Positions 1 to 13,856 of a stretch of 51,892 nucleotides of DNA are shown piece after piece (the first letter of the stretch is position 1; every line of letters starts with the position of its first letter). A program made the position numbers and the translations under genes. Source of the stretch: Saccoglossus kowalevskii (lineage: Eukaryota; Hemichordata; Enteropneusta; Harrimaniidae); the NCBI RefSeq assembly GCF_000003605.2, contig NW_003124924.1, forward strand, positions 22,100 through 73,991, read 5' to 3'. The notes under the pieces were generated by a model. That model was not told the origin of the DNA and did not search any database. It was given only the letters and a program-made list of their open reading frames with translations.

Positions 1-73
1 GGCATGCCTCAATTTCACAATCATCCAGGCTGTGTACTTTCGAAAAAATCAAAGTAGTATTATAACCTGGGAG

Positions 74-535
74 ATTTATTGGCAAGCAATTATAGACTAA
101 AATATATACTGACGAGTTTTCGCTGTTTTGGCCATAAACATAATGTTGAATTAAGCAGGCACACAAAATTACAGTTTGATCAATACATTTGTAGTTTTTG
201 CAGTGATACGTTTTAATTTAGCATGGTAGAGAATGAAATTCACTTTGTTTTTATATGTCCATTTTATAATGATCTAAGGGCTGATCTTTTGTCAATGACT
301 CTATGCAATTATGGAAATACTGACAGTCTGGGCTTACTTCGTAGCTACACAAACTGCAACACCATATATCAACTAGCTCTGTATCTTTTAAAAGTTTTCA
401 AGTGACGAGATGAATATGAATCCAGCTTAACTTAGTACCATATGTTTACATGGATGTTGTATTGTTTTAAAACGTGCTATGCACTTTTCTACCCATTACA
501 TTTTGTATGATGGGCTGAGGACCTTTACAGAAATA
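74..535 (+). mobile_element. 3' remnant of a non-LTR retrotransposon (LINE) with C-terminal RT tail
   Basis: Translating from about base 74 gives a frame with one stop (near 210) that resembles the C-terminal tail of CR1/L2/Jockey-like LINE ORF2 proteins. A Cys-x2-Cys pair (CSFC) is followed by VENEIHF, then ICPFYNDLR, then a hydrophobic QLALYLLK ending before a stop at 403-405. The Cys/His spacing looks like the zinc-knuckle-like tail of these proteins. A 3' UTR with an AATAAA signal near 532 follows. The 5' part is outside the window or lost. The element is a fossil because of the internal stop. The exact clade cannot be named from this short piece. Confidence 0.72.
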
Positions 536-2399
536 AAATTACATAATACAAACTTGACTAATACTAAAATGAATAATTGTAGACAGATTTCGACATGAAA
601 TCGTGTCACTTTTATGTGCGCTAACATCTGCGAAGAGCGAAAAACCTCTTGAGTAGCATTCAACCTTAAAATGCTTAGACAATAATGCTAAGATACGTAC
701 AGTCTTGACTTTTTTGTGTACAACATTTTGCCGTAGTGGATCAATGGTGTGGGTGTGTTTGTCTGTGGGTGGAGAATGGCTCAGGGCCCCTTCTCTAAAA
801 TAGTAAAGTAGTTCGAAGATGTTATGTAAAATAACTTACCAACGTAACACAAAGTAAACCAATTGAATTTAGAATCGATAATATGAAAATGTATGTAACA
901 GAGCTCAAAGACACTTTATGAATATTATAAAATTCACACGTTTCACATCAAATATATTATTGTTGTTTCGAACCCCCAATTCAAAAGTGCTGGCTACGGG
1001 CCTGTTAATGGTAGCTTTTGTTGTGTACAAATATAATATTGTATATGTGAAAAGTGCAGGCATTTTTATACTAACAGCTTTTATTCTTGGGTAGGTTTTA
1101 TAGAAGAAGTAATTAATAATTAATCAAGGCTTAATTGCTAATTATCTATATCATTAACTGTCATCTGCCGAGCCAAGATATGTGTGGGTATTATGTGTCG
1201 ATGGTATTCATGGTGTCATTATGATTACGGTATATATACACCATATATTGATTTCCAGATCCACTAATCACCGTGGACAACATTTTACCGAACAATTTGA
1301 ACAATTGAACATTTCCCGGATATGTCAGAACCAATTTGGCTCAAAATAGACACAAAGGCAAATCGTAATGGGAGGCAACACAAGTTCAACACTGTCCAAT
1401 CAGCTAGTACTTCATATAGAATAATTGGGCGGTCGCACTTACGTGAAGGCACGTGAAAACATGCACACACATTATGAGCGTAGATAATGTTGAGCATTAA
1501 ATATTTAAATTTTAATGGAAGCTCATGATCAGTATGTTTAAATTAGGACTTTGCCATTGACTTGTTATTTCGACTTTACACATCACTAGTTAAAATACGG
1601 TCTCCATAGCGAAATCGTGTTACTGTTCATGCTATTTCTATTATGAGATTATTAAAAAGCAAGAAAGTATTTGTTAGAAGATACAAGATCTCTCTGGGGG
1701 TAAATTAGTATATTTGGTGGGAGAGAATTACCAAGCGCAGTGATGTGATTACTTGCCCAAAAATAAGCTATTTATACGCGAATTATTTAATGTACTCACA
1801 AAGAAGAATGACGTTTGTTAGTTACACGTGGATGACAATGATTTCCTAATTTGAATGTATTAGAGGGATTTGTTGTTTTATCGTTTAGTACAGAATTGTA
1901 TGTTCTTTTTGCACTCTCTTTGTACTGATGAATTGTTTACCACAACTGTGTTTGTGAATCCCCCGCCATGTTGACCTCGAGCATTGCGCGGTTATCGTCT
2001 GTTCTATTGATCAAACATAAAATGACAGAATATAAATTATGCAAATTAGACGAACGAGAAATTGATCGTCTGTTAACAACTGAACAAACGTGTGGTTCTT
2101 AGTGAAGGATAACACAGCTCGTTCCCATGTTTCCCCCACACATCGGGTTCACTGAATGACAGATACACAGACTTTTATAATGACAATAAAGAAGAGGCTA
2201 ATAACATGGAAAACATTGACAAAGAAAATATTGACTTTACTTCACTGGACAGAGTGGCGAGGGTAGTTAAACTGCTATAAAACTGACACGTGGCAAAGCT
2301 GCTGGGTTGTAGGTGGCATAGAACCTGATATATTTAAATAAAGTCCACTATATTGTGAAAGAAATGTTGTGCAAACTAATGGAATCTTCGAATCGGATG
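420..2399. other. Intergenic sequence, no gene recognised
   Basis: After the LINE tail this AT-rich stretch contains only short chance frames. No conserved protein motif, RNA gene or clear inverted repeat was recognised. Confidence 0.5.
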
Positions 2400-3240
2400 A
2401 ATTTCCTCGGGGAATGGGGTATTAGAGTAATTGCGCCTATTTATGAAAAGGGAGATAAACACAAGGCGGAAATTACCAGGGAATTACCCTATTATCGGCA
2501 AGGAATTTTGTACGATTCTTGATTTGAGATTACATATTTGGTTACAAAACTATCCTATTGTAGATAAACATGGCGGTTTTCATAAATCAGACTCCACTAC
2601 AGATAACAGGTGTTTATCCTTCATACAATTATCTCTGAATATTTATCACATCAGAAAGGCAGATTATATGTTGCATTTATGGACTTTTGCAAAGATTTTG
2701 ATTGCTTCGATTCCTAATCACTTTATGCGTAAATGCGTCTCATTACACTTAGTGCTGGCAGAGGCGGCGACACGAAATCTTGCATTGGGGGGGGGGGTGG
2801 TGGTGGTGGGGGGGGGTCTGCTCACCATCCCTTGAGCGCATAAGTCCCCCCCCTGCTGCCTCCGTGCCACCGCCACTGGCTGGGGTATAACAAGGTTCAT
2901 TACTACTTCTCTTAATGTTTAACATTTTTGTAAACAATGTCGGGGAACCTATTTCAAATACCACAAAGCTTTCGGGCGTTAATATTTCAGTATTTTAAAA
3001 GTATTATATCTACTATATGTTGACGACCTTGCTCTTATTAGCAACTCCAGAATTGGCTTACAATAGTTATTGAATAAATTATTTCAATATTGTTGGGATC
3101 GGAGATTTAAAAGTTAATCTTGGTTATTCAAACATAATTATTTTCAGAAGATACACCGCAAACTTTGAGTGAATAGGGAAACAATGTATTTTTTTTATTT
3201 TAAATCTTGTCTACTGTATGGCTCAGAAATAGAAGTGAAC
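2400..3240 (+). mobile_element. Degenerate LINE reverse transcriptase relic
   Basis: Pieces of a non-LTR reverse transcriptase appear in order but in different frames. They are IAPIYEKGDK near 2430, NYQGITLLS near 2475, then a long piece including DKHGGFHKSDSTTDN near 2560-2610. This matches the 'GFRKGYSTTDN' region of LINE RTs. After a G-rich insertion-like tract (about 2785-2820) the catalytic box reads LYVDDLALISNS at about 3013-3048. LYGSEI, a motif common after the RT palm in this group, appears near 3215. Frameshifts and stops separate every piece, so the copy is dead. The order and strand match the tail remnant at the window's left edge, which may come from a related family. Confidence 0.75.
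2785..2820 (+). repeat. G-rich low-complexity tract
   Basis: Runs of nine or more G separated by TGGTGGT repeats interrupt the LINE RT relic. The composition could form a G-quadruplex on the plus strand. It is also the kind of tract where assembled length is unreliable. Confidence 0.7.
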
Positions 3241-4689
3241 TCGACAGAGTCTCATCCCGTGTTAATAAATAAAGTCGTATTATAAAATACTGATTGAGAC
3301 TTTTGAATATGGATTAACTTATAAGTGCTATGAATTTTAGTAAAATATAGATTCAAAAACATACACATTTTGGGCAAAAACGTAAAATAATTATTGCAAA
3401 ATTACGGGTTTAGAGAAGTGTGGATGCAACAAGGCGTCTGTGAAGTAAACGTGTTTTTTTTGGTGTTTTCAAACAACAGCCAAAATTGCTAGAAGAGCTC
3501 TTGCAAATTAGACACGTACTTAATATTTAACACTCTTTTAACCCTCGGGCCTTATTTTACTGTTATTGACAACCAAGTACTAAAAACTGCTTAATGTAGA
3601 TTCCGCACGTCTCGTGAGCTTTTTTTCAGAATGGACACCAAATTGGTTATATGAGATCTCGTTTTCAATGACTATTCGTAGCCAAATAGCGAATTCCATT
3701 CCATTGGGTATGAGCTCGTTGTAGAAATAGCGCCCTCATACCTCACCCAGTGATTGTGAAATAGAGGTTCGACCAAAATAGTATAACATGCTATGAACGG
3801 TTCAACGCAGTAACGACTACATCATTATCACAATCACTGCATTATGCTTTATATCAAGTAAAATGTTGTTTCATCCATAACTTGGTAATATTTAGAAACA
3901 TACTTAGTATAGTACATAGTATTCGATTGTTAAGATTGAGGAAATGTACAATTTCCGATGACAACCGAAGCAATATAACAGCGAAGCAACTACAAGCCAT
4001 CTGCAGATGTAATGTAGTCATGTTGTTGAGAGCTGTAGACATCATTATCCTAGTCTATCCACGGGGGTCACAAATGTCAACGCAGCATGACACATAGGTA
4101 GGGTATCTAAGGCCATATCATTTTTTGCAATAAAGCTATGAATAATGTGAAAGTATTTAAGTACTCTGTGTTTCTAACAACGGGGTGAAATGTAGTACAG
4201 AAATGCATCGAGGACGTGGATTTACGTAGAGAAAATATTCCGTGTCTGTGTGACATCTTTGCTAAAGCATACCGTCCAACTAAACTGTATTTTGCAATAT
4301 AAATATGCATTATTGTAATACATTTCCATTAACTTGGTCCAGCGAGACAGCACTTAATAGGATTACAATGGCGCCGTACTTGCCGCGTTCAACAGTGGTG
4401 TTCATTGCTAAACAAATCGGACAACCAACCATCGGCATATATGTTACTAGGAGATGAACTTACCGTTGTAAGAGTTGTATGACAGGCAAGGCGTTACTGT
4501 AAAATTACCACGCAGCGTTTACAACACGATGCTGGGCTGTCATCGGCGCTGAGACGATAACAGAATGCTACTCACCATTCTACGTAGAGCCTTTTGGTTT
4601 GCGGCAACGTCAACATTTACAATTACGAGCAAGAGGGCGCTATTTCGATCCACGGAACCTATTAATTTGTAGCTGGTAAAAATATCACA
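3241..4689. other. Intergenic sequence, no gene recognised
   Basis: AT-rich with short frames on both strands. The first few hundred bases may still be LINE relic, since the reading continues weakly after LYGSEI, but nothing there is firm enough to call. Confidence 0.4.
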
Positions 4690-4903
4690 TACTGTAAAAG
4701 GGTTAATTATTCACTGGGGTTTAATTTTGCTTATTTCGATGACTGAAAAATGCGTTAAATTTAAACCCAGTGAATATTTGAAATTGAGCATAGAACACAT
4801 TATCTAAATCATGATACAACAGTGAATTTAAAACCCATTGAATATGCCTGAAATGCTGAATAAGTGAAATATAAACCCAGTGAATATTAGTCAATTTACA
4901 GTA
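4690..4903. mobile_element. Palindromic MITE-like element (TACTGTA ends)
   Basis: The left end begins TACTGTAAAAGGG and continues through TTATTCACTGGGGTTTAAT. The right end, read on the minus strand, begins TACTGTAAATTG and continues through TATTCACTGGGTTTATAT. This gives imperfect terminal inverted repeats of roughly 40 bp on an element of about 214 bp. The internal sequence also repeats the 'AAACCCAGTGAAT' word. There is no coding capacity. It shares its TACTGTA termini with elements at 38929 and 48955. Confidence 0.65.
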
Positions 4904-5169
4904 CACAAAAAAAAAATTATGTGATCAATACACAAATGAAAGAAGTTGATATATTTACAATGGAAATGTACACGGAAGTGTATGCAAATACATTTACATA
5001 CACAATCAAAATAGTTTCAATGGCGGCGAGATGCAAAATTAGATGGTATGTGATATTTGTATAGACGCGACTAAATGCAGTGTATAAGTTATGCTGAAAG
5101 ATTAGAATCGGTAAAACTAACTACAATATCCCCCAAATCATCAAAGATGTGAAATTAGAAGACTCGCGA

Positions 5170-5275
5170 TCGAAATCGATACGGGACTCATAGCGACGTA
5201 TACAACGCGCGTAAAATACACTGTTTGTTTACATGAAATTCGAACACGCTCTGCGTGACGACCACCACCCTTCAA
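5170..5275 (-). mobile_element. Partial MITE, GGTGGTGGTCGTC family
   Basis: The segment containing ACTCATAGCGACGTATAC, CATGAAATTCGAACAC and the terminal GACGACCACCACCCTT matches the copy at 17278. The terminal repeat is at the right here and at the left there. The opposite end was not found in this copy, so it is truncated or eroded. Confidence 0.6.
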
Positions 5276-5995
5276 TATCGTTGTTTGATGTCACATGTTG
5301 ACATTATGTATGAATCAAATCGTACTGCTAAGACAATCAAATAAATAATTCACAACCATTCACAGTACATTACACAAACATCATCAATTTGCCATTCAGT
5401 CTTATTCCCTGTCCTAGTTGACATCATAATGGAGTGGCAGTTATTGAATCCCGTGTGTGACCTTCGCATCGACCTACTATGGAATTTATGCCCGAATAAA
5501 CGCTATAAACTAATCTGTATTTACAGAAATACGGAAATTGAACAATGATTGTTGAATACACCGATAACGCTCAGCGATTCGGTTATTTTGTAACTTTTTC
5601 ATGTCAAATAACAGAATATGTTAATATCACTTTGCACTTTTCAATATTCACAAAGAAGAATACATTTTGTACATCTTATTCGGTCTTCGATTAGTTGTGA
5701 TTGCTATGCTCTATTTCCTCATGTGAATGAAAAAGCCGAGCGATTTCATGCTGGCAGAAACACGGTACTGTGTGTCACGTGTGTAAGTCGTGAATCGTTG
5801 ACAATCGTATTCGACGTGATTGTTGGGGTGGAAATATTCTGTAGTAAGTGCAGCGGGCAACGCAATTGACACTATGCATACATTCCGACATAAAGATAAC
5901 GGTTACCCGTGAATATAACAATACGTAGTCAATTCTATTTTCATTTTTTCTGTACTGGTAGGCAGTTGTACCAGTCAGAATCGCGGAAACAAAGC

Positions 5996-6441
5996 ATGAG
6001 CACTGTTCTAGACTCTGTGTGCTCTGTATGGTCGCAACCTCAACACGCATTATTCCAGCTTGCACAAGTCAGTTTCGCCATTGCCTCTATTACGCCAAAT
6101 ACAACAGTGTTGAGGTTTGCATTTCTGTTCGCGTTTTTCTTCCTGCTCGTTTGGGCATGCACCGTTGTATGTATGCCCGATAACGTCAGTTGGAATTGTG
6201 TGTTTGTTCTGATCAGCGTCGGGCGAGTGATTCGTCTTTTATACGATATGTGGCCGGCAAAGATGAGCAAAGAGCTGAAGGAGCTGTACATCAAACGCTT
6301 TAGACCTCTACACCTAACAAGTCAACAGTTCAAGTTTTTCGTGGAACATGCTACAATAATTGAAATGAACGAAGGGGAGTACTACGCCAAAGAAGATGCT
6401 ACTCCTGGTGATGAGAAATTATCAGTGTTACTGAGTGGAAG
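5996..6441 (+). CDS. Popeye domain-containing protein, first coding exon (POPDC-A)
   Basis: The frame from the ATG at 5996 (MSTVLDSVCSVW; A at -3) to the splice donor after 6441 (AG|GTAGGT) encodes 148 codons plus two bases. It has the Popeye family signature: VWSQPQHALFQ, three hydrophobic segments, CMPDNVSW, a basic/acidic linker, then KEDATPGDEKLSVLLSGR. POPDC proteins are membrane proteins whose cytosolic Popeye domain binds cAMP. Only the membrane part and the start of the Popeye domain are here. The exon is clearly paralogous to the one at 13857-14428 and ends in the same phase. It is about five residues shorter across the membrane segments just after the 'TP' motif. I found no FLDSPEW exon between 6442 and 13856, so it either splices to the shared exons at 24363 onward or is an incomplete duplicate. 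Upstream coding or UTR exons are possible. Confidence 0.85.
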
Positions 6442-7232
6442 GTAGGTGGTGTCTGCTAGGTTTCTTGAAACACTTAAGTAAAAAATGAACAATGAGTTTA
6501 ACATACTTAGAATATAAAAGCACTTTAGACAATTACTAGAAACGTACAAATTGCGTTTTCTAGGAATAACTGAAAAATTATCCGATCAATACCAAAACGT
6601 AATCTCGTCACCATATACCCCGATTGTATCTATAATTTGAGCATCCTCCAAGTTATTTAAACAAATAATTATTAAACATTTGATTTGATGTATGTCTAAA
6701 TCCGGCACACGCCGCGTCGCGTATTTCCCCCTGAAGCAATTGAAATAATGACTGGCTGGTTTTATACTAACACATATGCTACGTCACACACGTGCGAATG
6801 TGTCAAATGATGTGCACAGACACATTTATTTTTACCAAATCATGAAAGCTACTTATGCCTTAACGTAGCATATATCATATCGTCATGACTACGACGAATA
6901 AACGAGAACACGTGGAAAGCCTAGGGCATCAATATTATACTAAGAAGTGACTGGTGTGAATGCTGCAAATATATTAAAGGCATGAGACAAGTATAGGTTG
7001 TTCATTAACACAGCAATTCGCCGTTTTAGAATTACGCCAAACATTGCGAAATAACACATAAATACACTATTTACATTTTTTTATTCAGTTATTCACATAC
7101 TCTTTTAACAAAGTCTGAGGTAGATACCAAAATACTTCAAATGTTCATATTCATACTTACAATAAAGAATTCACAATATACAATTTATGTTAGCAGTACA
7201 ACGTATAGACGTCATCAATACGGATGTAATCC

Positions 7233-7234
<2 letters not shown>

Positions 7235-7271
<37 letters not shown>

Positions 7272-7279
7272 ATCGATCG
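7235..7279 (+). repeat. (ATCA)n / (ATCG)n microsatellite
   Basis: Tetranucleotide run of AATC units grading into GATC units, about 45 bp. Confidence 0.9.
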
Positions 7280-8605
7280 ACTCATGTTGAGTTTCGGTTA
7301 TGAAATATACATGTGAGTTGTCTATAAGTGATATTCAGTCGTATCTGAGCACAATGCGCCGTGGGTGTATCTGCTTAATATTCGAGAAAATGTACTAAGA
7401 AGTGATTTCCATTGCGAATACCCTCGGTACATTTTCCGTGCAGCGCTTATCTTTGTATATTATGGGATATGTAGCAAATGCTGGCCATCTGATAATCAAA
7501 TGTCCTTGTATCAAAAGGAAATGTAAATTTAGTTGTATACTCGGGCAGTGAAATAAAACGTGCTTATTATAAATCGCCAAGCTGATTGGCTGAAATTCAA
7601 TCACGTGTCAGTTAATAAAAGTGAGTACTAATATTGCCATACACTCTTCTCTATAGGCAACATGTAAACAAGTTTATTGAAGAACGTCGTTCTCATAGGG
7701 GAAGTATCTAGGTCAGTAATCTGAATACTGGCAAGATTTCAAGTAATTATAATAACTATATTCAATATCAGGTATTCGATCTCTCAGCTGCAGAATTATA
7801 TCACGTGATGAGTCTCTTAAATGTAAAATATTTGCCACACGCCAAACTAAAATAACTTAAAAGCGGTTTCCGTAAACCCAAAAAGCTTCATCACACAATT
7901 CTGCAATTTTGTTGCCCACGCGTAAGTGATCGAAATGTGTTCCTAAAAAGAAGCGCCATATTACCACCATGTCTATTTCAGCTAGTTTACAGAAACCAAG
8001 GCTGAGCACTTCGATCGTGACTACAATTTATCACATGCTTCATGGGTTTCATGTAACAAAATAACGAGGAGTCTTTACACATTTTAAGGAGGGTACTTAA
8101 AATAATGTTTAAGTGGTATAAACATCAGTTAACACAACTCTAAAAAAACACACACACAATGCGCATGCGTACAACTACAAAATAACAGCGATACAAACGG
8201 TTACAAGGTCTTCTAGCAACCTTTGTGTTAGCAACTGCACGTTGTAGCTAGCCGGTATACATCAATACAGTGGTTATAATAAATATAAACCTTACTCTTG
8301 ATTACAGTTGACAATCACCATTTATTAATTCGTGTCTTAATCAACTCTTCCCAAATGGGTATCAATATTCTGATGTGATTATTTTATCTCCATCTGACCC
8401 ATTGTAACACTTCTCTGTTACGATTGATATAAATCATTCTTGAATGAATTATCGTTTATCGCTTTGAATGATCTACGAGTGTGGGTTCCCCTGTGCATTT
8501 GCCAAGCGATGCGTTCTATGTGACTTATTTTTCAATTGTATATTGCGTATATTGCGTAAATGAATTGCATGTTCTAATCAACGCGAGTCTGTTATTCTTC
8601 ACCCG

Positions 8606-8767
8606 TTAAAGCGGGAGGGTCAGACGCGCACGCGCGGGAATTGAGTCCCAAGCTACGATAAGAACACACGCTAAAAACGCAAACTCTCATGGCAGACGCT
8701 TGTTTGTAAATAATGACACGTTATAGCCATCTGACGCATGCGCAGGTGACGACTCCCCCCGCTTTAA
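8606..8767. mobile_element. TTAA-flanked MITE, copy 1
   Basis: The element is bounded by TTAA on both sides. The left end reads TTAAAGCGGGAGGGTC. The right end, on the minus strand, reads TTAAAGCGGGGGGAGTCGTC. It is about 160 bp and non-coding. The interior (GCGCGGGAATTGAGTCCCAAG, ATGACACG, ACGCATGC) is shared with copies at 31111 (inverted) and 31587. The TTAA duplication is the signature of piggyBac-type insertion, so mobilisation by such a transposase is inferred. Confidence 0.8.
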
Positions 8768-10274
8768 GCGCCAAAGTCAACTTCTGTCACCATTCACACA
8801 CAAAAAACACATATAATTGTTTTCATAATTGCTCCACAATTTTGAACTGTAGCTTATAAAAATGGTCAAAATTACAATTTGTCAAAAAAAAATTTGAAAA
8901 AATAAATAAAAATAGACAAAATATTTTCCCAAAATTTTGGCGGGAATAAAAAGGCGATCAAGGGGTTATTCACGACATGGAAAATATAGTGAGTCACTAT
9001 TTAATGTATATATACACAGTTATACACATTATTATGAACAAATCTAGGGCCGTACATAGATTGAATACGATGAATTACTTACCACTGAATCTCACTCGTT
9101 TCACCGTTGATATTTAACGTACACAGAGAAACATTCTTCCATCTGACACCAATACTTGCCAATCACTCTCATGACTAGGTGGTCGTAACTAAGGCGATTC
9201 TATGGGCTGGTTCCGTAAAGTTAATACAAATGTCACGCATACCGAGGGTGCAAATAGTCTCTATTGAAGCAACTGTTTCGACTGTATGTCCAGGTTGCTA
9301 TGTTACATGGCACATTTGCACATCGGTATAAATAATTACGACAACACAACTGCTGTCGCGCGATTAAAACTGAAAACTGATTAGAATAACGGATTTTATC
9401 ACTTCCGTTCTTTTAAATCGACTCTGCTTGTGTACAGTCAGTAGTGGTTAGCATGATATAATGTGTTATGCGATGTAAGGAGTCCCAACGTAAGGCGTTG
9501 TATTATTTATTTGTTTATTTATTAAACTAAGCAATTTCAGCGTTACTGTAGCATATAATTAGTAATGATGCGACTATATTTGTTGTTATTTCTCTCTCAT
9601 GGGGTATTCGAGAAAATCATGTGTGTAATTTTTTAAGTTCGTTTATCCATGGAGGTTTATTTGACGGCTTCTCAATTTGCATATTTAACAATCAGTTCTA
9701 AATGTAAATGTAGATTCTGGGCGTACGTGTCATTTGTAATTTTGATGATATATCATATACTATTTTGCTAGTGGGCATAATTAAATAAATATGTATTTGA
9801 TTATTTATAGTAGAACACTATACGGTGTGTAAAAGCAATATGATTTTAGATTTTGATAAATGATCATCCAATTTCGTATATTTCTTATATCACTGTAGAT
9901 GGAGTATAAAATAAAACGCCGTCACTGTACATGATTCTACGAAGTATTTATTTATTTATGTATTTATTTAGACAAAATTGTGTTGATACATTATAAACCT
10001 ATGTAGTTTATATGGCTATGAAAGTAGATGAACAAAATACGGATAATACTGTTGGCGATTATAGATTGAATGTCTTGATAAATCAGAAAATCGAAAAAGG
10101 GTGTTACAATAATCCTCTAGACTCCTAAAGGATTACAGATTTTTCAGAATGTTGTCTTGCCAGACGGCGAAAATGATACAGTATATACTATTATATACAC
10201 AGTGAGGTGAATTGTTAAGTATAAGATTATATAGTTAATACATTTCCTGTATTTCGTGATTGATCAGAAACACA

Positions 10275-10304
10275 CATATACATATATATATATATATATA
10301 TATT
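10275..10304 (+). repeat. (TA)n microsatellite
   Basis: Alternating TA run of roughly 30 bp after a short CA stretch. Confidence 0.85.
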
Positions 10305-13300
10305 TAAAGGTCACTGTGTAACTTCTCGGAAAAGCATGTACTTAAATTGAAAAGTAATAATGTTCAGTACTGACGTGATGAAAATTTTCACATTTTTGTG
10401 TTCAAGACGCAAGGAAATGACAGTTTAATATTCATTAAAATTATTTTAAATAATAATAATAATACTCAGATAATTCTCATATGCCGCTTTAATAAACATG
10501 TTTGCATTAATGGCGTGGCTTAAGCATCGATTTGACTACATTAGTTGATCAGTCATAATCATTTCATTTCATGATTAAAAATGTAATGACTTAAACAAAC
10601 CTACCTGATTCAATACACATTCCCGCCTTCTACATTACCCACAATCTCTCTTCCGCAAACACTCAGTACACTTTATTATGTATCTGTGTTCTAATACAGG
10701 GCCTATTTGCATTTTATGGAGCAGTTTTTAAATACGACTGGTCTTTCTTAACTGTCAGTGCCCACTGTATGCGTCTATGTGTGTTTGCATTTGATGATTT
10801 ATTTGTGAATAAGTGCCCATATACACGTTATTTAGTAAGAAGTATTGGTTGATCAACAAACAAGAAACTGTCATATAAACAATCTCACTGGCCGCCATTA
10901 CATTACAGTTCACATCTTCGTCAAGTCGTGACCGTATAAGTCGTATAAGTTGGAAGACTGCCAGTACTTAGGTGAAGTATCAAAATAAACACCCTGATTG
11001 ACTGATTCCCACATTACACAATGCATCATTATAATAAAATGATACAATAAGAGATTAAATCAAATGCTAATGAATATATCATCAACAAATGCCCGCCAGA
11101 AATTGATAGCCAATTGCAAGAAGACCAGATCAATTAGGCAATCAACTTGACATACCCACATACGTCAACCAGCGATTGAGCTATATCAAGGCAGGACTCC
11201 ATTGACGTTACTAATCAATCAGCCATGTCGCTATTGGTTGACCTCTCCAGTTTTATGTACATGAACGAGACAGTGAGTTCAGTCATTTCACCCTTAGGTA
11301 GATTCTAAGGGTGTAATTCAAAATTATTCTCGGTTCATATACGATATAACGTAGGTTAGCTTGATGTTGAAATGATATAGTTCATTTCGACAACCTATTC
11401 CATTGTAAAACACCATTGACAAAGGCTTCTTTGTATGTGACATTTGTCTTTAAGTGTCTGAGAGGGGTTTCGAGTAATGATTCTTTTTTTTACCAAGCAC
11501 ATACTTAAGATACTGACTTTAGCGGTATCAATTATTTCCATACACTCTGGACCATTGAAGTATTTGATGCATTTATTTTCTCTGTCTTAAGTATCAGAAA
11601 ATGTTTATACAGGCGGATTTCTCATTTGTTCTTTCACTCCAATTGCAACCTTCTGTGTTTCTACTACGATATTTGGCGTTCCATTCAATGACATGTTCAG
11701 AAATCAGCACTTCCAGTGTAACGCTGTACATCCAGCAATAATGTTCCTTATTTACAGATACTCGTACTGTGTTTAACGAACGTTTCTCTATACGAGTTAA
11801 TTTAACTAATATATATTTATACTTGCAATTGAGATTCGGATCCGTAGTATTATATATATCAATTATAATAAATATGTTGTGCCACTGCAATAGATGTATC
11901 AGTACAGTTTGCATACATTATGTCAGCTTAACCCTGTTTGTCTTTGCATATCAATTATACCAATCGCCTTATAGAAAGCATATGACAAAGCTTGGACAAC
12001 ATGGCGAGAAAAAAACAGCTTTGTTGGCGCACTTCAACTATCGAACTGTTACCATGGCAACAATTCATTATACTAAGGACGACATTTCTATGGGGTCGGC
12101 GGTGTATCGACACTATGCACCAATCACGTATAGTAAGTGGACTACAAAAGGGTGTTTGGAAGACGCTGTGACGACATTGTGTGTGGCACGTTATAAAAGC
12201 ATATTTACAGCTCGTTCAATTATTGTAAGAACACAAACGAGATGATATCATGACAAAATATAACACGTTAACATATCATTCAGCATTTACCCAAAGGAGC
12301 GACGTATTTGATAAATCCTACAAAATTCTTATCAGACTACGTACGACGATTTACGATCTGTGGTTAAGACATATAACTCTGAAAAAAGGTAGGTACTTAT
12401 AATGACTCTCCAGGGGGGATATCATTTGCGCCAACTTTAATTAGTAAAAAATAATTATTTTCGACAATTCTCTGATCACGTGGTTTGTAAATATGAAAAT
12501 GAAAGTTAATTAATAATGCATATACATTTCGTCAAGATTGTACAATCGTACATCGATGTACTGAATAACCACACACATATATATATTCCAGAACGTCTAG
12601 TGTATTCAATGATGGACAGTTAGGATAAATTTGATTGTGAATATATTCAAGTTATTGTATAGCATTCGTATTAAGCAGAGTTATGTAATATTGTAAAATC
12701 CCACCCTGTTCCATTTATATTAAATAATATGTGTATATAGCATTGCTTTCAGACGTTCTATTCAATTCATTGTAAACCTATGTTCAATCAATCCACAATA
12801 TGATGTGCAAACTGAATGTATTATAATTGCATTGGTGCCTTCAACATTTAGGTCTGTATGTATGTTTGTTGCTTATCGATGAGTAATTCTCTTTTTAATA
12901 TTAAGTTACCTCAACTAAATCATTTAATATGTAGAGATGTGTGACAATGATATATGGATAAATATGCCACTCTCGATTAAAATCAAATTGAAGCATAATG
13001 TCGACACTGTGGAGACAGCTGTTTAGCGTGTTATTGCTATTTATCGAATCTTCGATGAAATTTTCGTGTATGAGTTGTCGAATGGTCCACATCAAGCTAT
13101 ACCGTGTTATTTATTTATTTTTCATTTTATTTTATTCACTTATTTACAATTGCTTATACTATTATGTCTAATTTATACTATTTTTCAATGACTCAGGCAC
13201 ATTACAGTAAGCTACTTTTTATAAACTAATCTTTCCTGACTGTGCATATTTATTATTGAAGACGTATTTTGAGTTCAGATTGTGCATGGGGTTACAGTGA

Positions 13301-13856
13301 AGTACACACACATCGACTGAAACTCGCAATGAATAATATCATGCATCAACACAGTCTCAATAGTGTACTGAACAGAATGGCTTGAGGAATAAATTCCTGA
13401 TAGCATTTCCAGTACAGTGCGCATTTGTAATGCGCATCTTGACAAGTTTGATAGCCTGCCGATCAACTCGAATTGTACAGACTAGGGGGGAGCTGCTCAA
13501 GCGAAGAGTAAACGATACCTGTGAAAGAATTTGAATCTGATCTTTACTACACGTCTGATTAATTAACTTACAAGCAATGACGACTCGTTCCTGAACCACA
13601 GCGTCGGGTCTGTTGTTGGCGCCATTACAGCGAGCAGACGACCCACTGTTATCACGTGTTATCTCTTTGTATTACAGACTCATCTTATCGCATTCGGTTA
13701 CTGATATGAATTAGCCTTAACTGGTCAACAATATACAAATAATCTTATACACACCAACTCACCGAGTTCTCTTTGCTGAATGTGCCAGTACAGAAATTAT
13801 CGCCCACGCAAAACGAATCAGGTTTTGAACCGTCTTTTGTTCAGATGCAAACGAAG

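Larger units (their letters stand above)
6442..13856. other. Gap between the two Popeye first exons; no coding exon recognised
   Basis: About 7.4 kb, AT-rich. It holds a tetranucleotide repeat, a TTAA-flanked inverted-repeat element and a TA repeat, listed separately. I looked at each 'ATGG'-containing site for a Popeye FLDSPEW exon and for IGxD and found none. The longer open frames here (for example 11769-12245) have no family signature. If POPDC-A uses the shared exons, this is intron. Confidence 0.55.

Noticed and set aside
8606-8767. Considered a CRISPR-like or regulatory palindrome pair
   Set aside because: TTAA borders and dispersed copies identify a mobile element instead.
11769-12245. 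158-codon open frame on the plus strand
   Set aside because: Composition is random-like, no family motif, no supporting splice sites or start context. Most likely chance.
13370-13395. GAATGG considered as a POPDC-A exon 2 DSPEW relic
   Set aside because: The GAA TGG frame has a stop two codons upstream and no LDSP codons precede it.
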